Shown one piece after another: positions 16,201-23,157 of a stretch of 55,565 nucleotides of DNA (its first letter is position 1; every line of letters starts with the position of its first letter). The stretch spans positions 43,537 to 99,101 of the forward strand of contig NZ_PKUB01000013.1 of the NCBI RefSeq assembly GCF_002868845.1, in the 5' to 3' direction. The translations under genes and the position numbers were made by a program. The notes beneath the pieces were generated by a model. The model made no database searches. It was not told the origin of the DNA and saw nothing but the letters and a program-made list of their open reading frames with translations. Source of the DNA: Desulfuromonas sp. (GTDB lineage: Bacteria > Desulfobacterota > Desulfuromonadia > Desulfuromonadales > BM501).

Positions 16201-18048
16201 CAGTTCGACCCGGACGGTGTAGCTGCCCGGGGCGAGACCTGAGCGGGTGGTTTCCAGCGAGGGGGCGAAAGGGGTGTCCCAGGTTCCGTCGTCTTCGAAA
16301 TCCCAGCGGGCCTCGAGTGAAGAGGCGCCGTCCTCGATGTCGAGGCTGGAGGAGGCGTCGAAGGTGAAAAGGCTTTCGGAACTTCCTTCCGTTGGGGACA
16401 CGGTCAGTCCCGGCAAGGGCGGAGCGTCGGGCACCGTGCTGTCCGTTACGACGAGATCGGTGGGATTCAGCGCCTCTTCCCGGTTGCCGACCGAGTTGGT
16501 CCCCCGGGTCTCGATGGCGTAGAGGCCGTTCGGCAGGGGAGGGGTGGTGAAGGTGAACTCTTCCTCCCCCCAGTCGAAAATCCCGTCGACCGGTTGGGCA
16601 GGGATCCAGGGGCCGCCGTTGATGCGGTATTCCACTGCGGTGATGGTGTTGAGGGTGACGTCCGATATGAAGAGATTTCTGCTGGCCAGGGCCCGGTCGG
16701 TGGCCACGCCGGTAAAGGTGAAGGTCTCCGTCCCGGTGTACCCAAGAACGGCCGTCTCCGGAACGGTGTCGAGGGGGTCGAGAATCCCGTCCCCGTCGCT
16801 GTCCCGCCAGCCGATCTGACCGCCACTGTAGGGACCGATCGTTTCGTAAGTGGAGATCATGATGTCCGGAAGCCCTTCGCCGGCTCCCCAGAAATAACCG
16901 TTGCCATCATTGGTCTGGGCGTTGGCATTGATCACGTTCAGGTACCCTTCGCGTTCGATAGGGCTTCGGCATGCGTCGGGGCAGTACTGGTCGAGGGCGT
17001 TGAAAATGTGCATGGTTTCATGGCGCAGGGCGGCGCCGCCCCTGAAATCCGCGTTGAAGATCGTGGTCGAAGGGCCGCCCAGAGTCGCATACGCTCTCCC
17101 CGGACCGTTTCTGACGAGGACCGCATAGGCCCAGTCGGTTTGGTAAAGGTTGCGCAGGTCGTTGACGTAGGCATTGAGGTCGGCAGGCGCGGCGTTGGGC
17201 TTGCCGGATTTGCTGACTTCTTTGACGAAGGTGAAGGAGAGGCCTGCGTTCGGCTGGTCTTCTATGAATTGCTCGAGGGCCGCGGTGTTCAGGTCGAATG
17301 CGGGATCGATGGCGGCCTTGTCCCAGTCCCCGTCGTCGCCGGGAACGAAGAAGAAGCCGACGGCCACGTCCCCTGCCATGAAGAGGCTTGTGTCCGCGTA
17401 ACCGGCCCCCAGGGCGGTGCCGAAGTCGAGGGCCGGTTCATCGCCCGGCGCCATGCTGAGGCTCGAATCCGGAGATAGGGTTTCGATTACGGCGTCTGTT
17501 GGGCTGCCCTCCGCAGCATCCCCGGCAGGTTTCTGACTTTTACTGCGGCGATTTTCCAGGTAGTCGTGGTCGAGTTGCTTTCTTTGGGCCTTGGAAAGAC
17601 CCTCTCGAGAGGGGGGATGAACGGTGTCACGGAAGGGGGGAAGCTCATCAAAGGGGCCGGTCCATGGTTTGCGGCCCGGTTGGGCCTTGCGTTGATTCCA
17701 GGAGCGGACCGCGTCCCTGACCGAGTCGTCACGGTGGAGAAACGACCCGGGTTCCAGGGGGCCAATGGAGACCACTTCTACAAAAGGCAGCTCTGCAAGC
17801 CCTGGTATGATCTGGGACGATGTGCTGCCGATAAGGACACTCGGCGGATAGGTGCTGCGGATGCGTACTCCCGCCTTCTGGAGGGCTTTCCGGGCTACTG
17901 CCATCTGCCCGGGAGATTCGCTTTTGAGAACAATGAGAATGTGATCGGCCCCTGCAGAATGGGACTTGGCATCATTCGCACCGGCAGGTGGCGACAGGCA
18001 GACAAGGAAAACGAAAATGGATACCAGCAGGTAGAGTTTGCCTTTCAT
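13234..18048 (-). CDS. Giant secreted HExxH protein with PKD domains and two LVIVD propellers
   Basis: The product is a 1604-residue exported protein. Residues 1-24 are a Sec signal peptide (cleavage after PPAGA). Residues about 34-100 resemble an inhibitor-type propeptide. Residues about 200-410 look like a zinc metallopeptidase domain, with His343-Glu344-Thr-Met-His347 and Asp353 (HETMHIFNALD) fitting HExxHxxxxxD. Then come an Ig-like segment (about 425-525) and a PKD domain (about 545-635). A second PKD (about 640-1035) is split by seven 42-residue LVIVD repeats (720-1003). A third PKD region (about 1036-1425) is likewise interrupted by seven more repeats (1070-1345). Two final PKD domains end the protein. 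I infer a cell-surface or released protease or adhesin; the substrate is unknown. It has its own strong promoter, an AAGGAGGG ribosome site and its own terminator. Confidence 0.85.
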   Translation of the reverse strand: MKGKLYLLVSIFVFLVCLSPPAGANDAKSHSAGADHILIVLKSESPGQMAVARKALQKAGVRIRSTYPPSVLIGSTSSQIIPGLAELPFVEVVSIGPLEPGSFLHRDDSVRDAVRSWNQRKAQPGRKPWTGPFDELPPFRDTVHPPSREGLSKAQRKQLDHDYLENRRSKSQKPAGDAAEGSPTDAVIETLSPDSSLSMAPGDEPALDFGTALGAGYADTSLFMAGDVAVGFFFVPGDDGDWDKAAIDPAFDLNTAALEQFIEDQPNAGLSFTFVKEVSKSGKPNAAPADLNAYVNDLRNLYQTDWAYAVLVRNGPGRAYATLGGPSTTIFNADFRGGAALRHETMHIFNALDQYCPDACRSPIEREGYLNVINANAQTNDGNGYFWGAGEGLPDIMISTYETIGPYSGGQIGWRDSDGDGILDPLDTVPETAVLGYTGTETFTFTGVATDRALASRNLFISDVTLNTITAVEYRINGGPWIPAQPVDGIFDWGEEEFTFTTPPLPNGLYAIETRGTNSVGNREEALNPTDLVVTDSTVPDAPPLPGLTVSPTEGSSESLFTFDASSSLDIEDGASSLEARWDFEDDGTWDTPFAPSLETTRSGLAPGSYTVRVELRDRLGAIQSTARDYSVSASNLPPQARFTVTPENQHGPSETLVIQLDAGTVSDAEDLAGELQVRWDFDDDGTWDTPYAAEKALAHAYALPKGLALPDSIVDTPGEARKIEVVGSYAYVAGGSGGLQVLHIEDRANPSVVGSLALTGSAYDLQAVGNHLFVASSGGGFQIIDITFPATPTLVNVLSPPSSPLSLNVAGNYAYLAAGSSGLQVVDVSTPSSPVLIGAAATPGYASGVAVSGNFAYVADNFGGVQVFNVTNPAQPLLVASYATGGTALEVKVVNNLLYVSAYDAGLQILDITDPANPAPFGALDTTETIRSLAISGDYGYLAASDWGVLAVDLSDPAQPTTIGTYQNSGLAIHVAVDGSTLFLADYQDGVRLADLTLPLPLTSLDRTFSHTVRMEVRDSAGQTAQATRDIWAVSYNNPPQNDLLDVSEKEVMFTELAGTYNTPGTAYGVDLSGNLAYVADGTGGLQILDTSNPSQLALVGQIPTSTPAHDVQVSGSLAYLAADAGGLLVMDVSDPTQPAQVAFADTPGSAEGIHVVGNFAYVADAMEGLQIIDISDPFSPVLVGGVDTPAYTLSVFVSGTYAYVSDFGGGIQIVDVTDPAAPFIAANYATPSYADELVISDGLAYVAERYDGLEILDLSDPLQPVSLGSFDTLGAAIGVDVADGFAYVADYGQGLQIIDVTDPGNPVLKGSLFLPNYARNARANGQSVYVANDEVGLLSVISRPGIELTATAYVNDPDQFTTWDGTLEYRWDFDADGIWDTLFSGTAEALITLQGDEQAPISIVCEASDRFNAATTLAAEYQPPPPVNTPPVAMANGPYTGSIQAPVFLSGAGSYDVNGDPLTYLWDFGDGATATEQDPSHSYTAAGVYTVVLTVTDPTGASAADTTSVTIDEGSVNVPPVADAGSDRTVLVRQETTFDGSASYDPDGTLVSFQWDFGDGAADTGATVVHKYKKTGTYTLTLTVTDDANEQAQNSAVITVVK
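14014..14841 (-). repeat. Second LVIVD repeat block (about seven coding repeats)
   Basis: Seven tandem coding repeats of about 42 residues (protein residues about 1070-1345), with the recurring pattern G-x-x-AYVA-x4-GLQI-x-D-x-x-DP-x-x-P. Seven repeats fit one seven-bladed beta-propeller. The DNA copies have diverged and are recognisable mainly as protein. Confidence 0.85.
15040..15888 (-). repeat. First LVIVD repeat block (about seven coding repeats)
   Basis: Seven tandem repeats of about 42 residues (protein residues about 720-1003) with the same pattern as the second block. They lie between the first strands of a PKD domain (RWDFDDDGTWDT) and its last strands (HTVRMEVRDSAG), so the propeller appears inserted into that domain. 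Confidence 0.85.
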
Positions 18049-18130
18049 GATTCCCTCCTTGGCATGTGCAGTGCGCCCGAATTAATTAATTAACAATTCA
18101 GACAAATAGGTCCACGCTATTTCCGGGAGG

Positions 18131-18159
18131 ATTATAGGGAAATATAAAACGAATTTCAA
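18131..18159 (-). promoter_or_regulatory. Strong sigma-70 promoter of the large secreted-protein gene
   Basis: On the minus strand, TTGAAA (18159-18154), 17 bases, then a perfect TATAAT (18136-18131). The gap is markedly AT-rich against its surroundings and includes tandem TTAA runs in the 5' leader (near 18082-18094). Confidence 0.75.
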
Positions 18160-18238
18160 TGTGATAAATATTGAAAGATGATTTTAATGTACGGGGGCGT
18201 GTCGCGGGAGGCTGGAAAGGGGAATCCGGGGGCTGCGT

Positions 18239-18763
18239 TTAAACAGGAAGGAGTTGGCCCCCGCAGGCGGGGTGCAGGTAGCTCCGGCCGCGGGGAAGGC
18301 GCCGGGTCCGGCGGATCTCCGTGCCGCAGCGGCGGCAGACGGCAACGACTTTGAGTCGCTTTCGATGCAGGGCGGCCAGTGCCTCGCTGCGCCCACGGCA
18401 GGAGAAGTCGACTCCGAGAGCCGTGGCCCAGGCCCGCCACCGCGGTCCGTGGGGCCTGCGGTGGCGCCGGCCGGCCGGGTCGGCGAGGTGGTCGCAGGCG
18501 TGGGCCAATTCGTGGAGAAAGGTGTTGAGCAGGATGTCCGGCTCCTGGGTGAACTGGAGGCGGATGCAGACCGCCTCGGCCCCCCGGGAGACGTAGGCCC
18601 CGAGGGTGCGGGTTGCGCGGCTGCGCCGTACCGGGATGCCGGCGAGGCGTTCGAGCAGGACCGCGGCCTCTCCGGTGGGCAGCATCGAGCGAACCCCTAT
18701 CGTTAGCTGGGGCCAGAGGCGGAGTTTTTCGGCGAGGAGTCGGACTGTGGAGTGGTCTGGCAC
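18239..18763 (-). CDS. SprT-like zinc metallopeptidase-fold protein
   Basis: This 174-residue soluble protein has a SprT-like domain. The HELAHACDH motif (residues about 90-98) supplies the HExxH zinc ligands. A C-terminal zinc ribbon follows (CRRCGTEI, then HPACGG). SprT-family proteins are minigluzincins; the eukaryotic relative SPRTN cleaves DNA-protein crosslinks, but the bacterial role is poorly defined. I chose the GTG at 18763 because AAGGAT lies upstream and the product then starts at VPDHSTVRLLAEKL. The frame is open for another 159 codons upstream, but that part is antisense shadow. It lies just downstream of aguB, separated by a perfect 24-base palindrome. Confidence 0.82.
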   Translation of the reverse strand: MPDHSTVRLLAEKLRLWPQLTIGVRSMLPTGEAAVLLERLAGIPVRRSRATRTLGAYVSRGAEAVCIRLQFTQEPDILLNTFLHELAHACDHLADPAGRRHRRPHGPRWRAWATALGVDFSCRGRSEALAALHRKRLKVVAVCRRCGTEIRRTRRLPRGRSYLHPACGGQLLPV

Positions 18764-18798
18764 GTTCGTTGATCCTTGGAGTGGGGCAGGCCTGTCTG

Positions 18799-18822
18799 TG
18801 ATCCCCGGATATCCGGGGATCA
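18799..18822. repeat. Perfect 24-base palindrome between aguB and the SprT-like gene
   Basis: The half-site is TGATCCCCGGAT, repeated exactly as its reverse complement with no central spacer. No T-run follows on either strand. It could be an operator, or an intercistronic hairpin that shields the upstream message. Confidence 0.6.
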
Positions 18823-18825
18823 CCT

Positions 18826-19707
18826 TCAATCCCGGTAGCGCTTTTGCAGGTCGCCGTAGGCGTCGATGCGCCGGTCGCGGAGGAAGGGCCAGATGCGGCG
18901 CACCTGTTCGCATCGCTACAGGTCCACCTCTGTCATCAGGACGCCCTCCTCGGTGCCGGCCCGGGCCAGCCACTCCCCTTGGGGGCCGACGGCGAAGCTG
19001 TGCCCCCAGAACCGGGCCCCCGCTGTCTGTCCGCTCGGGTCGTCCTCGGAGCCGACCCGGTTGACCGCGATCAGGGGCAGGCCGTTGGCCACGGCGTGGC
19101 CTCGCTGCACGGTCTGCCAGGCCTCGAGCTGGCGCCCCTGCTCCTCCGGCTCGTCCAGGGGGTCCCAGCCGATGGCGGTGGGATAGAGGAGGAGGTCCGC
19201 CCCGGCCAGTGCCATGAGCCGGGCCGCCTCGGGGTACCACTGGTCCCAGCAGACCAAGAGGCCGAGCTTGCCGACGGAGGTCTCCACCGGTTCGAAGCCG
19301 AGATCGCCGGGGGTGAAGTAGAACTTCTCGTAATAGCCGGGATCGTCGGGGATGTGCATCTTGCGGTATCGGCCGGCGAGGGAACCGTCCTTCTCGATGA
19401 CGACGGCGGTGTTGTGGTACAGGCCGGCGGCGCGTTTTTCGAAGAGTGAAAGGACCAGGACCACCTCGAGTTCCCGGGCCAGGCTCGCAAAGGCCTCGGT
19501 GGTGGGACCCGGGATCGTCTCGGCCCGGTCGAACTGGGCGGTGTCTTCGCTCTGGCAGAAGTAGGGGCCGGTGTGCAGTTCCGGAAGGACGATCAGCCGG
19601 GCGCCTCCGGCGGCGGCCTTGCGGATGGCGTCATGGCTGCGGGCGATGCTCTCCTGGCGGTCGGCGTGGCAGCTTTGCTGGACCAGTCCGATGGTCAGTC
19701 GGTTCAT
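18826..19707 (-). pseudogene. aguB: N-carbamoylputrescine amidase, in-frame TAG
   Basis: This nitrilase-superfamily enzyme hydrolyses N-carbamoylputrescine to putrescine, CO2 and ammonia. The Glu-Lys-Cys triad is visible: Glu in VLPELHTG (residue about 42), Lys in RYRKMHIPD, and Cys in LLVCWDQWYPE. The full frame is 293 codons, usual for AguB. An in-frame TAG at 18916-18918 stops translation after 263 residues. The conserved C-terminus continues in the same frame (RCEQVRRIWPFLRDRRIDAY, then GDLQKRY) to TGA at 18826. GAG (Glu) to TAG is the simplest origin. The triad lies before the stop, so a truncated enzyme might keep some activity. The ATG overlaps the aguA stop by four bases (ATGA), so the two are translationally coupled. 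Confidence 0.9.
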
Positions 19708-20729
19708 GGCAGAACTCCTCGGGGCAGCTGCATGGTGACGCAGTGCAGCGAACCGTGCTGCAGAATCAGGGGCGAGCAGTCGATGCCGACGATTTCGCGG
19801 CCGGCAAAGGCCAGTCCGATCGTCTTCAGGGCGGCCTCGTCGGCGGGATCGCCGTAGGTCGGGACGAGCACCGCGCCGTTGAGCGCCAAAAAGTTGGCGT
19901 AGGTGGCCGGCAGGCGCTGCCCCTCGTCGTCGAACCGGGGCTTCGGCCAGGGCAGGGGGAGGAGGCGGTAGGGGGCCCCGGCCGGGGTTCGGAAACGCTC
20001 CAACTCCGCGGCCATCCGGCGGAGGGGTTCGAAGTGTTCGTCCTCCGGGTCGTCGCAGGCCATGTGGAGAATGGCGTCGCCGGGGGCGAAGCGGGCGAGG
20101 GTGTCGACGTGGGCGTCGGTGTCGTCGCCGGCCAGGTATCCGTTCTCGAGCCACAGGACGCGGTCGGCCCCGAAGTGCTCCCGCAGGCGCGTCTCGATCA
20201 TGCCGCGGTCGAGGTGGGGGTTGCGGTTGGGCCCGAGCAGACATTCGGAGGTGGTCAGGATCGTTCCTTTCCCGTCGCTGTCGATGCTTCCGCCCTCGAG
20301 GACGAGCCCGGTCGTGCGCAGGGGGGCTGCGCCGAAGGCCCCTGCCGCGTGGAGGCGCCGGCTGATCAGGTTGTCGAGGTCGGCGGGGAACTTCAGGCCC
20401 CAGCCGTTGAAGCCGAAGTCGAGCAGGACGGGACTGCCGTTTTCCAGGATCGTGATCGGCCCGAAGTCCCGCGACCAGGTGTCGTTGTTCGGAATCTCGA
20501 GAATACGGACCCGCTCGTGATCGGCGCCGACGCTGCCGAGTCCGGCACGGACGGCGGAGGCGTCGTGGGCGACGATCAGGACCTTCCCGAAGCGGGCGGC
20601 CTGCCGTGCAATCTCGGTAAAGACCGGTTCCACAAGGTGAAGGATCGGGGTCCAGTCGCTCCCCGGATGAGGCCAGGCGAGCAGGATGCCGTCCTGTTCT
20701 TCCCATTCGGCCGGAAGTCTTTTGATCAT
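19704..20729 (-). CDS. aguA: Agmatine deiminase
   Basis: The 341-residue enzyme converts agmatine to N-carbamoylputrescine and ammonia, the first step of the two-step putrescine route completed by AguB. Family motifs are RLPAEWEEQDGILLAWPHPG at the N-terminus, DNDTWSRDFGP-like segment (NNDTWSRDFGPIT), VLEGGSIDSDGKGT (residues about 150-163) and the C-terminal GSLHCVTMQ, which carries the nucleophilic Cys. The start is the ATG at 20729, with GGGAGAG upstream; the frame extends further but without a ribosome site. It overlaps aguB by four bases. It has its own promoter within the gap after the DedA-PAP2 gene. Confidence 0.95.
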   Translation of the reverse strand: MIKRLPAEWEEQDGILLAWPHPGSDWTPILHLVEPVFTEIARQAARFGKVLIVAHDASAVRAGLGSVGADHERVRILEIPNNDTWSRDFGPITILENGSPVLLDFGFNGWGLKFPADLDNLISRRLHAAGAFGAAPLRTTGLVLEGGSIDSDGKGTILTTSECLLGPNRNPHLDRGMIETRLREHFGADRVLWLENGYLAGDDTDAHVDTLARFAPGDAILHMACDDPEDEHFEPLRRMAAELERFRTPAGAPYRLLPLPWPKPRFDDEGQRLPATYANFLALNGAVLVPTYGDPADEAALKTIGLAFAGREIVGIDCSPLILQHGSLHCVTMQLPRGVLP

Positions 20730-20770
20730 CTGTTCAATGCTCTCCCGAGACGTGAATTGAGCGTCGCCAA

Positions 20771-20799
20771 ATCCTAGAGAAAAACCGATCCTTTTGCAA
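20771..20799 (-). promoter_or_regulatory. Promoter of the aguA-aguB operon
   Basis: On the minus strand, TTGCAA (20799-20794), 17 bases, then TAGGAT (20776-20771), about 42 bases before the aguA ATG. Confidence 0.5.
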
Positions 20800-20829
20800 T
20801 CCCTTCCGGCTCTTCTTCGCGCCTTCGGA

Positions 20830-22347
20830 TCACAGCCCGGCCAGGCGGAAGAGGATGTAGGCGGCGGTCCCTCCAAGGGTTGCGAGGGTGGCCATGCCCA
20901 GCACCAGGGTTCGCCACGGCCGACGAAGGTGGAGCAGTTGCACGCCCGGGCGCCAGGGGAACTCGCCGCCGTAGCGGCGGCGCATTTCAGCGGCGGTGAC
21001 CAGGAAGGTCAACCACAGGGCGGCCAGGGCGAAGCCCCCGAGGACGTCGCTGAACCAGTGGATTCCCAGGTAAAGGCGTGAGAATCCGACCAGCAGAACC
21101 ACGAAGGTGGCGCCGAGGACCAGGTGAAAGCGGCTCTGTCCTTCGCGCGTGGCATCGAGCAGGAAATAGACCAGCAAGCCGTAGAGAATCAGGACCAGGA
21201 AAGCGTGGGCGCTGGGAAAACTGGCCGACAGCGGGTCTATCGCTTCAAAGAAGGGGGTCGGGCGGGGCCGGTCGAAAAGTCTCTTGAGCAGGACCACCAG
21301 CAGGTAGCCCCCCGACATTCCGACCGCCACGATGACCGCTGAAAAATCACGGTTGAAAAGGACCAGCCAGACCACCAGAAGGACCGTGGTCATGAGCAAC
21401 ACCGGCCAGTCGCCGAGGCAGGTGACGGCCGTTATCAGGCGATCGGTTGCAGGATGGTGCAGGTCAAGCATCATCCTGTAGATCGGCAGGTCGAAGGCCG
21501 CCAGCGTTCGTTGCAGGTTGATGGCTCCGACGAGCCAGAAAAATAGGATCGCGAAGAGGGTGCTGAAGCCGAAGCCGACGGTCAGGTAGAGCCCGGAGCC
21601 GCTGCGCAGGGTGAAGCGATCGGCGAGGAAGGCGTAAATGGCCGGGTAATCGTCCCGCAGGGTCGCCAGGGGCCTGCGCCTTTGAAGGCGGGCCCATCTC
21701 AGCCCGGCGCGCCGCCGGGACCGGGTCCAGAGGCGGTAGAGTCGGGGGACGGCGCTTTTCCAAAACCAGATGTAGATGACGAGGAGCAGGGTCAGCACGG
21801 CCACGAACAGGCCGAAGCGCCCGGTCCAGAGCTTGACGAGGTCCCAGCTTGTGCCGAAGAAGTAGCCGAGGCCGGGATAGGCAAGGCCCCAGAGGATCCC
21901 GCTGATCAGGGCGAACAGGGCAAAGACCGGGGGCCGCATCTGGGCCCCCCCGGCGACGAAGGGGATGAAGGGGCGCAGAAAACCGACGAAACGGCCGAGA
22001 AAGACGCTTTTACCGCCGTGCTCAAGAAAAAAAACTTCCGCTTTGTGAAGGGTTTCCTGGCGCTTCTGGATCACCGGCCAGTTTCGCAGCACCCCCCCGA
22101 AACGCGCCCCCAGCCAATAACTGAGGAGGTCTCCTATGATCGCCCCGAAGGCGGCAACGGCTACCAGGGGGGCGTACGCCCCCTTGCCGTGGGCTGCGAG
22201 GAACCCGGCGAAGACGACCAGAACGCTGCCTGGGACGAAGATCCCGGCCACGGCCAGCGATTCGAAAAAGGAGATCAGGCCCACTAGAACGTAGTAGGGT
22301 CCCCCGGAGGGGAGCCAGGCGGTGAGCTGTTGCAACCACGGGTCCAT
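20830..22347 (-). CDS. DedA-family / PAP2 phosphatase fusion membrane protein
   Basis: The protein has 505 residues and two membrane domains. Residues about 1-200 are DedA/SNARE-associated (FESLAVAGIFVPGSVLVVFAG, then FLGRFVGFLRPFIPFVAGG); DedA proteins are implicated in flipping undecaprenyl phosphate and other lipids. Residues about 250-460 are a PAP2 lipid phosphatase with all three motifs: KRLFDRPRP (K-x6-RP), SFPSAHA (PSAH in place of PSGH) and SRLYLGIHWFSD (SR-x5-H-x3-D). The two domains face lipid carriers on the same membrane, so the fusion suggests coupled dephosphorylation and transport of a polyprenyl or phosphatidyl phosphate; this is inference. GAGGA precedes the ATG at 22347. 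Confidence 0.88.
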   Translation of the reverse strand: MDPWLQQLTAWLPSGGPYYVLVGLISFFESLAVAGIFVPGSVLVVFAGFLAAHGKGAYAPLVAVAAFGAIIGDLLSYWLGARFGGVLRNWPVIQKRQETLHKAEVFFLEHGGKSVFLGRFVGFLRPFIPFVAGGAQMRPPVFALFALISGILWGLAYPGLGYFFGTSWDLVKLWTGRFGLFVAVLTLLLVIYIWFWKSAVPRLYRLWTRSRRRAGLRWARLQRRRPLATLRDDYPAIYAFLADRFTLRSGSGLYLTVGFGFSTLFAILFFWLVGAINLQRTLAAFDLPIYRMMLDLHHPATDRLITAVTCLGDWPVLLMTTVLLVVWLVLFNRDFSAVIVAVGMSGGYLLVVLLKRLFDRPRPTPFFEAIDPLSASFPSAHAFLVLILYGLLVYFLLDATREGQSRFHLVLGATFVVLLVGFSRLYLGIHWFSDVLGGFALAALWLTFLVTAAEMRRRYGGEFPWRPGVQLLHLRRPWRTLVLGMATLATLGGTAAYILFRLAGL

Positions 22348-22435
22348 GCAGTCCTCGCGACTGAATGCGCATCTGCCGGGGGCGAAGGGGCGGCGCGGGG
22401 GACGTCTCATGTGAATTGTAGCAAAAAAAGATCGA

Positions 22436-22984
22436 CTAACCGGGGCGGAAGCCGGCGTGCCAGAGCTCGAAGACGGCCACCTTGTCGGGGCCGAAGCGAG
22501 CGAGGGAGGAGCGGACCTGATCCGGGGATCGCTCGCGATGGGAGCGGTCGGGGTGCTTGGAAAAGAAGAGGTCGGCATAAGCCACGATCTGCTCTTCCCG
22601 GGAGACCGGGCGCAGGTCCCGGTGCGGAAGGGGCAGGCCCTGCCGGTAGATGTCCTCGGGGGAGAGTCCGACTCCGATATGGCGGTCGCAGACGAGGGCG
22701 TGACGGGGCAGACCCTCACTTTCGAGGAGTTCGCGGCCCATGTAGCCGTGGGCCAGGTACGGCAGGTCGCCCCGGCATCCCAGCTCGGGTGCATCGGTGA
22801 AATGGATGCCGATATCGTGGAGCAGGGCGGCTTCCTCGACGAAGCGGACCTCTGCATCGGCGAGGCCGATGTGCTTGGCGACGGTCACCGCCTTGCGGGC
22901 CACCCGGGTACTGTGGTCGACCAGGATGCGATACCGCGCAGACCCCGGAGGGTGGTATTTGGCGATCAGCTGGAGAGGGTTCAT
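22436..22984 (-). CDS. HD-domain phosphohydrolase
   Basis: A 182-residue soluble protein with an HD metal-binding core: the first His in VDHSTRVARKAV (residue about 24), the HD pair in ALLHDIGIH (residues about 56-57), a further His pair in HALVCDRHIGVG, and a late Asp in VAYADLFFSK. These fit the HDIG/HD subfamily that hydrolyses phosphoesters of nucleotides, but the substrate cannot be named. It lies 88 bases upstream of the DedA-PAP2 gene on the same strand and may be co-transcribed with it. Confidence 0.85.
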   Translation of the reverse strand: MNPLQLIAKYHPPGSARYRILVDHSTRVARKAVTVAKHIGLADAEVRFVEEAALLHDIGIHFTDAPELGCRGDLPYLAHGYMGRELLESEGLPRHALVCDRHIGVGLSPEDIYRQGLPLPHRDLRPVSREEQIVAYADLFFSKHPDRSHRERSPDQVRSSLARFGPDKVAVFELWHAGFRPG

Positions 22985-23072
22985 GGCTACCCATTATAGG
23001 CAAACGGAGCGCGGGGGAAAACGTCTTTTTTAGCGCAGGCGGGGAGATGCCGGTGGAAACGGGAGCGGTTTT

Positions 23073-23095
23073 AAAAGTCGACCGCGGTCGATAAT
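23073..23095. promoter_or_regulatory. Upstream operator for the TetR-type repressor
   Basis: The core CGACCGCGGTCG (23079-23090) is a perfect palindrome flanked by AAAAGT and ATAAT. Read in reverse complement, the site at 23123-23147 has nearly the same sequence. The two centres are exactly 50 bases apart. Confidence 0.65.
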
Positions 23096-23097
23096 TC

Positions 23098-23127
23098 TTG
23101 ACCCCCGGTCCTCCTGGAACGTAATAT
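23098..23127 (+). promoter_or_regulatory. Promoter of the tetR-efflux operon
   Basis: TTGACC at 23098-23103, an 18-base spacer, then TAATAT at 23122-23127. The two operators flank and overlap it, as expected for a repressor that blocks RNA polymerase. Confidence 0.6.
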
Positions 23128-23147
23128 CCGACCGTAGTCGACTTTTT
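23123..23147. promoter_or_regulatory. Downstream operator, overlapping the -10 box
   Basis: The core CGACCGTAGTCG (23129-23140) has perfect CGAC/GTCG arms. It is the inverted near-copy of the upstream operator (AAAGTCGACNNCGGTCG shared) and lies between the -10 box and the tetR ribosome site. Confidence 0.65.
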
Positions 23148-23157
23148 GGGGAGACAT

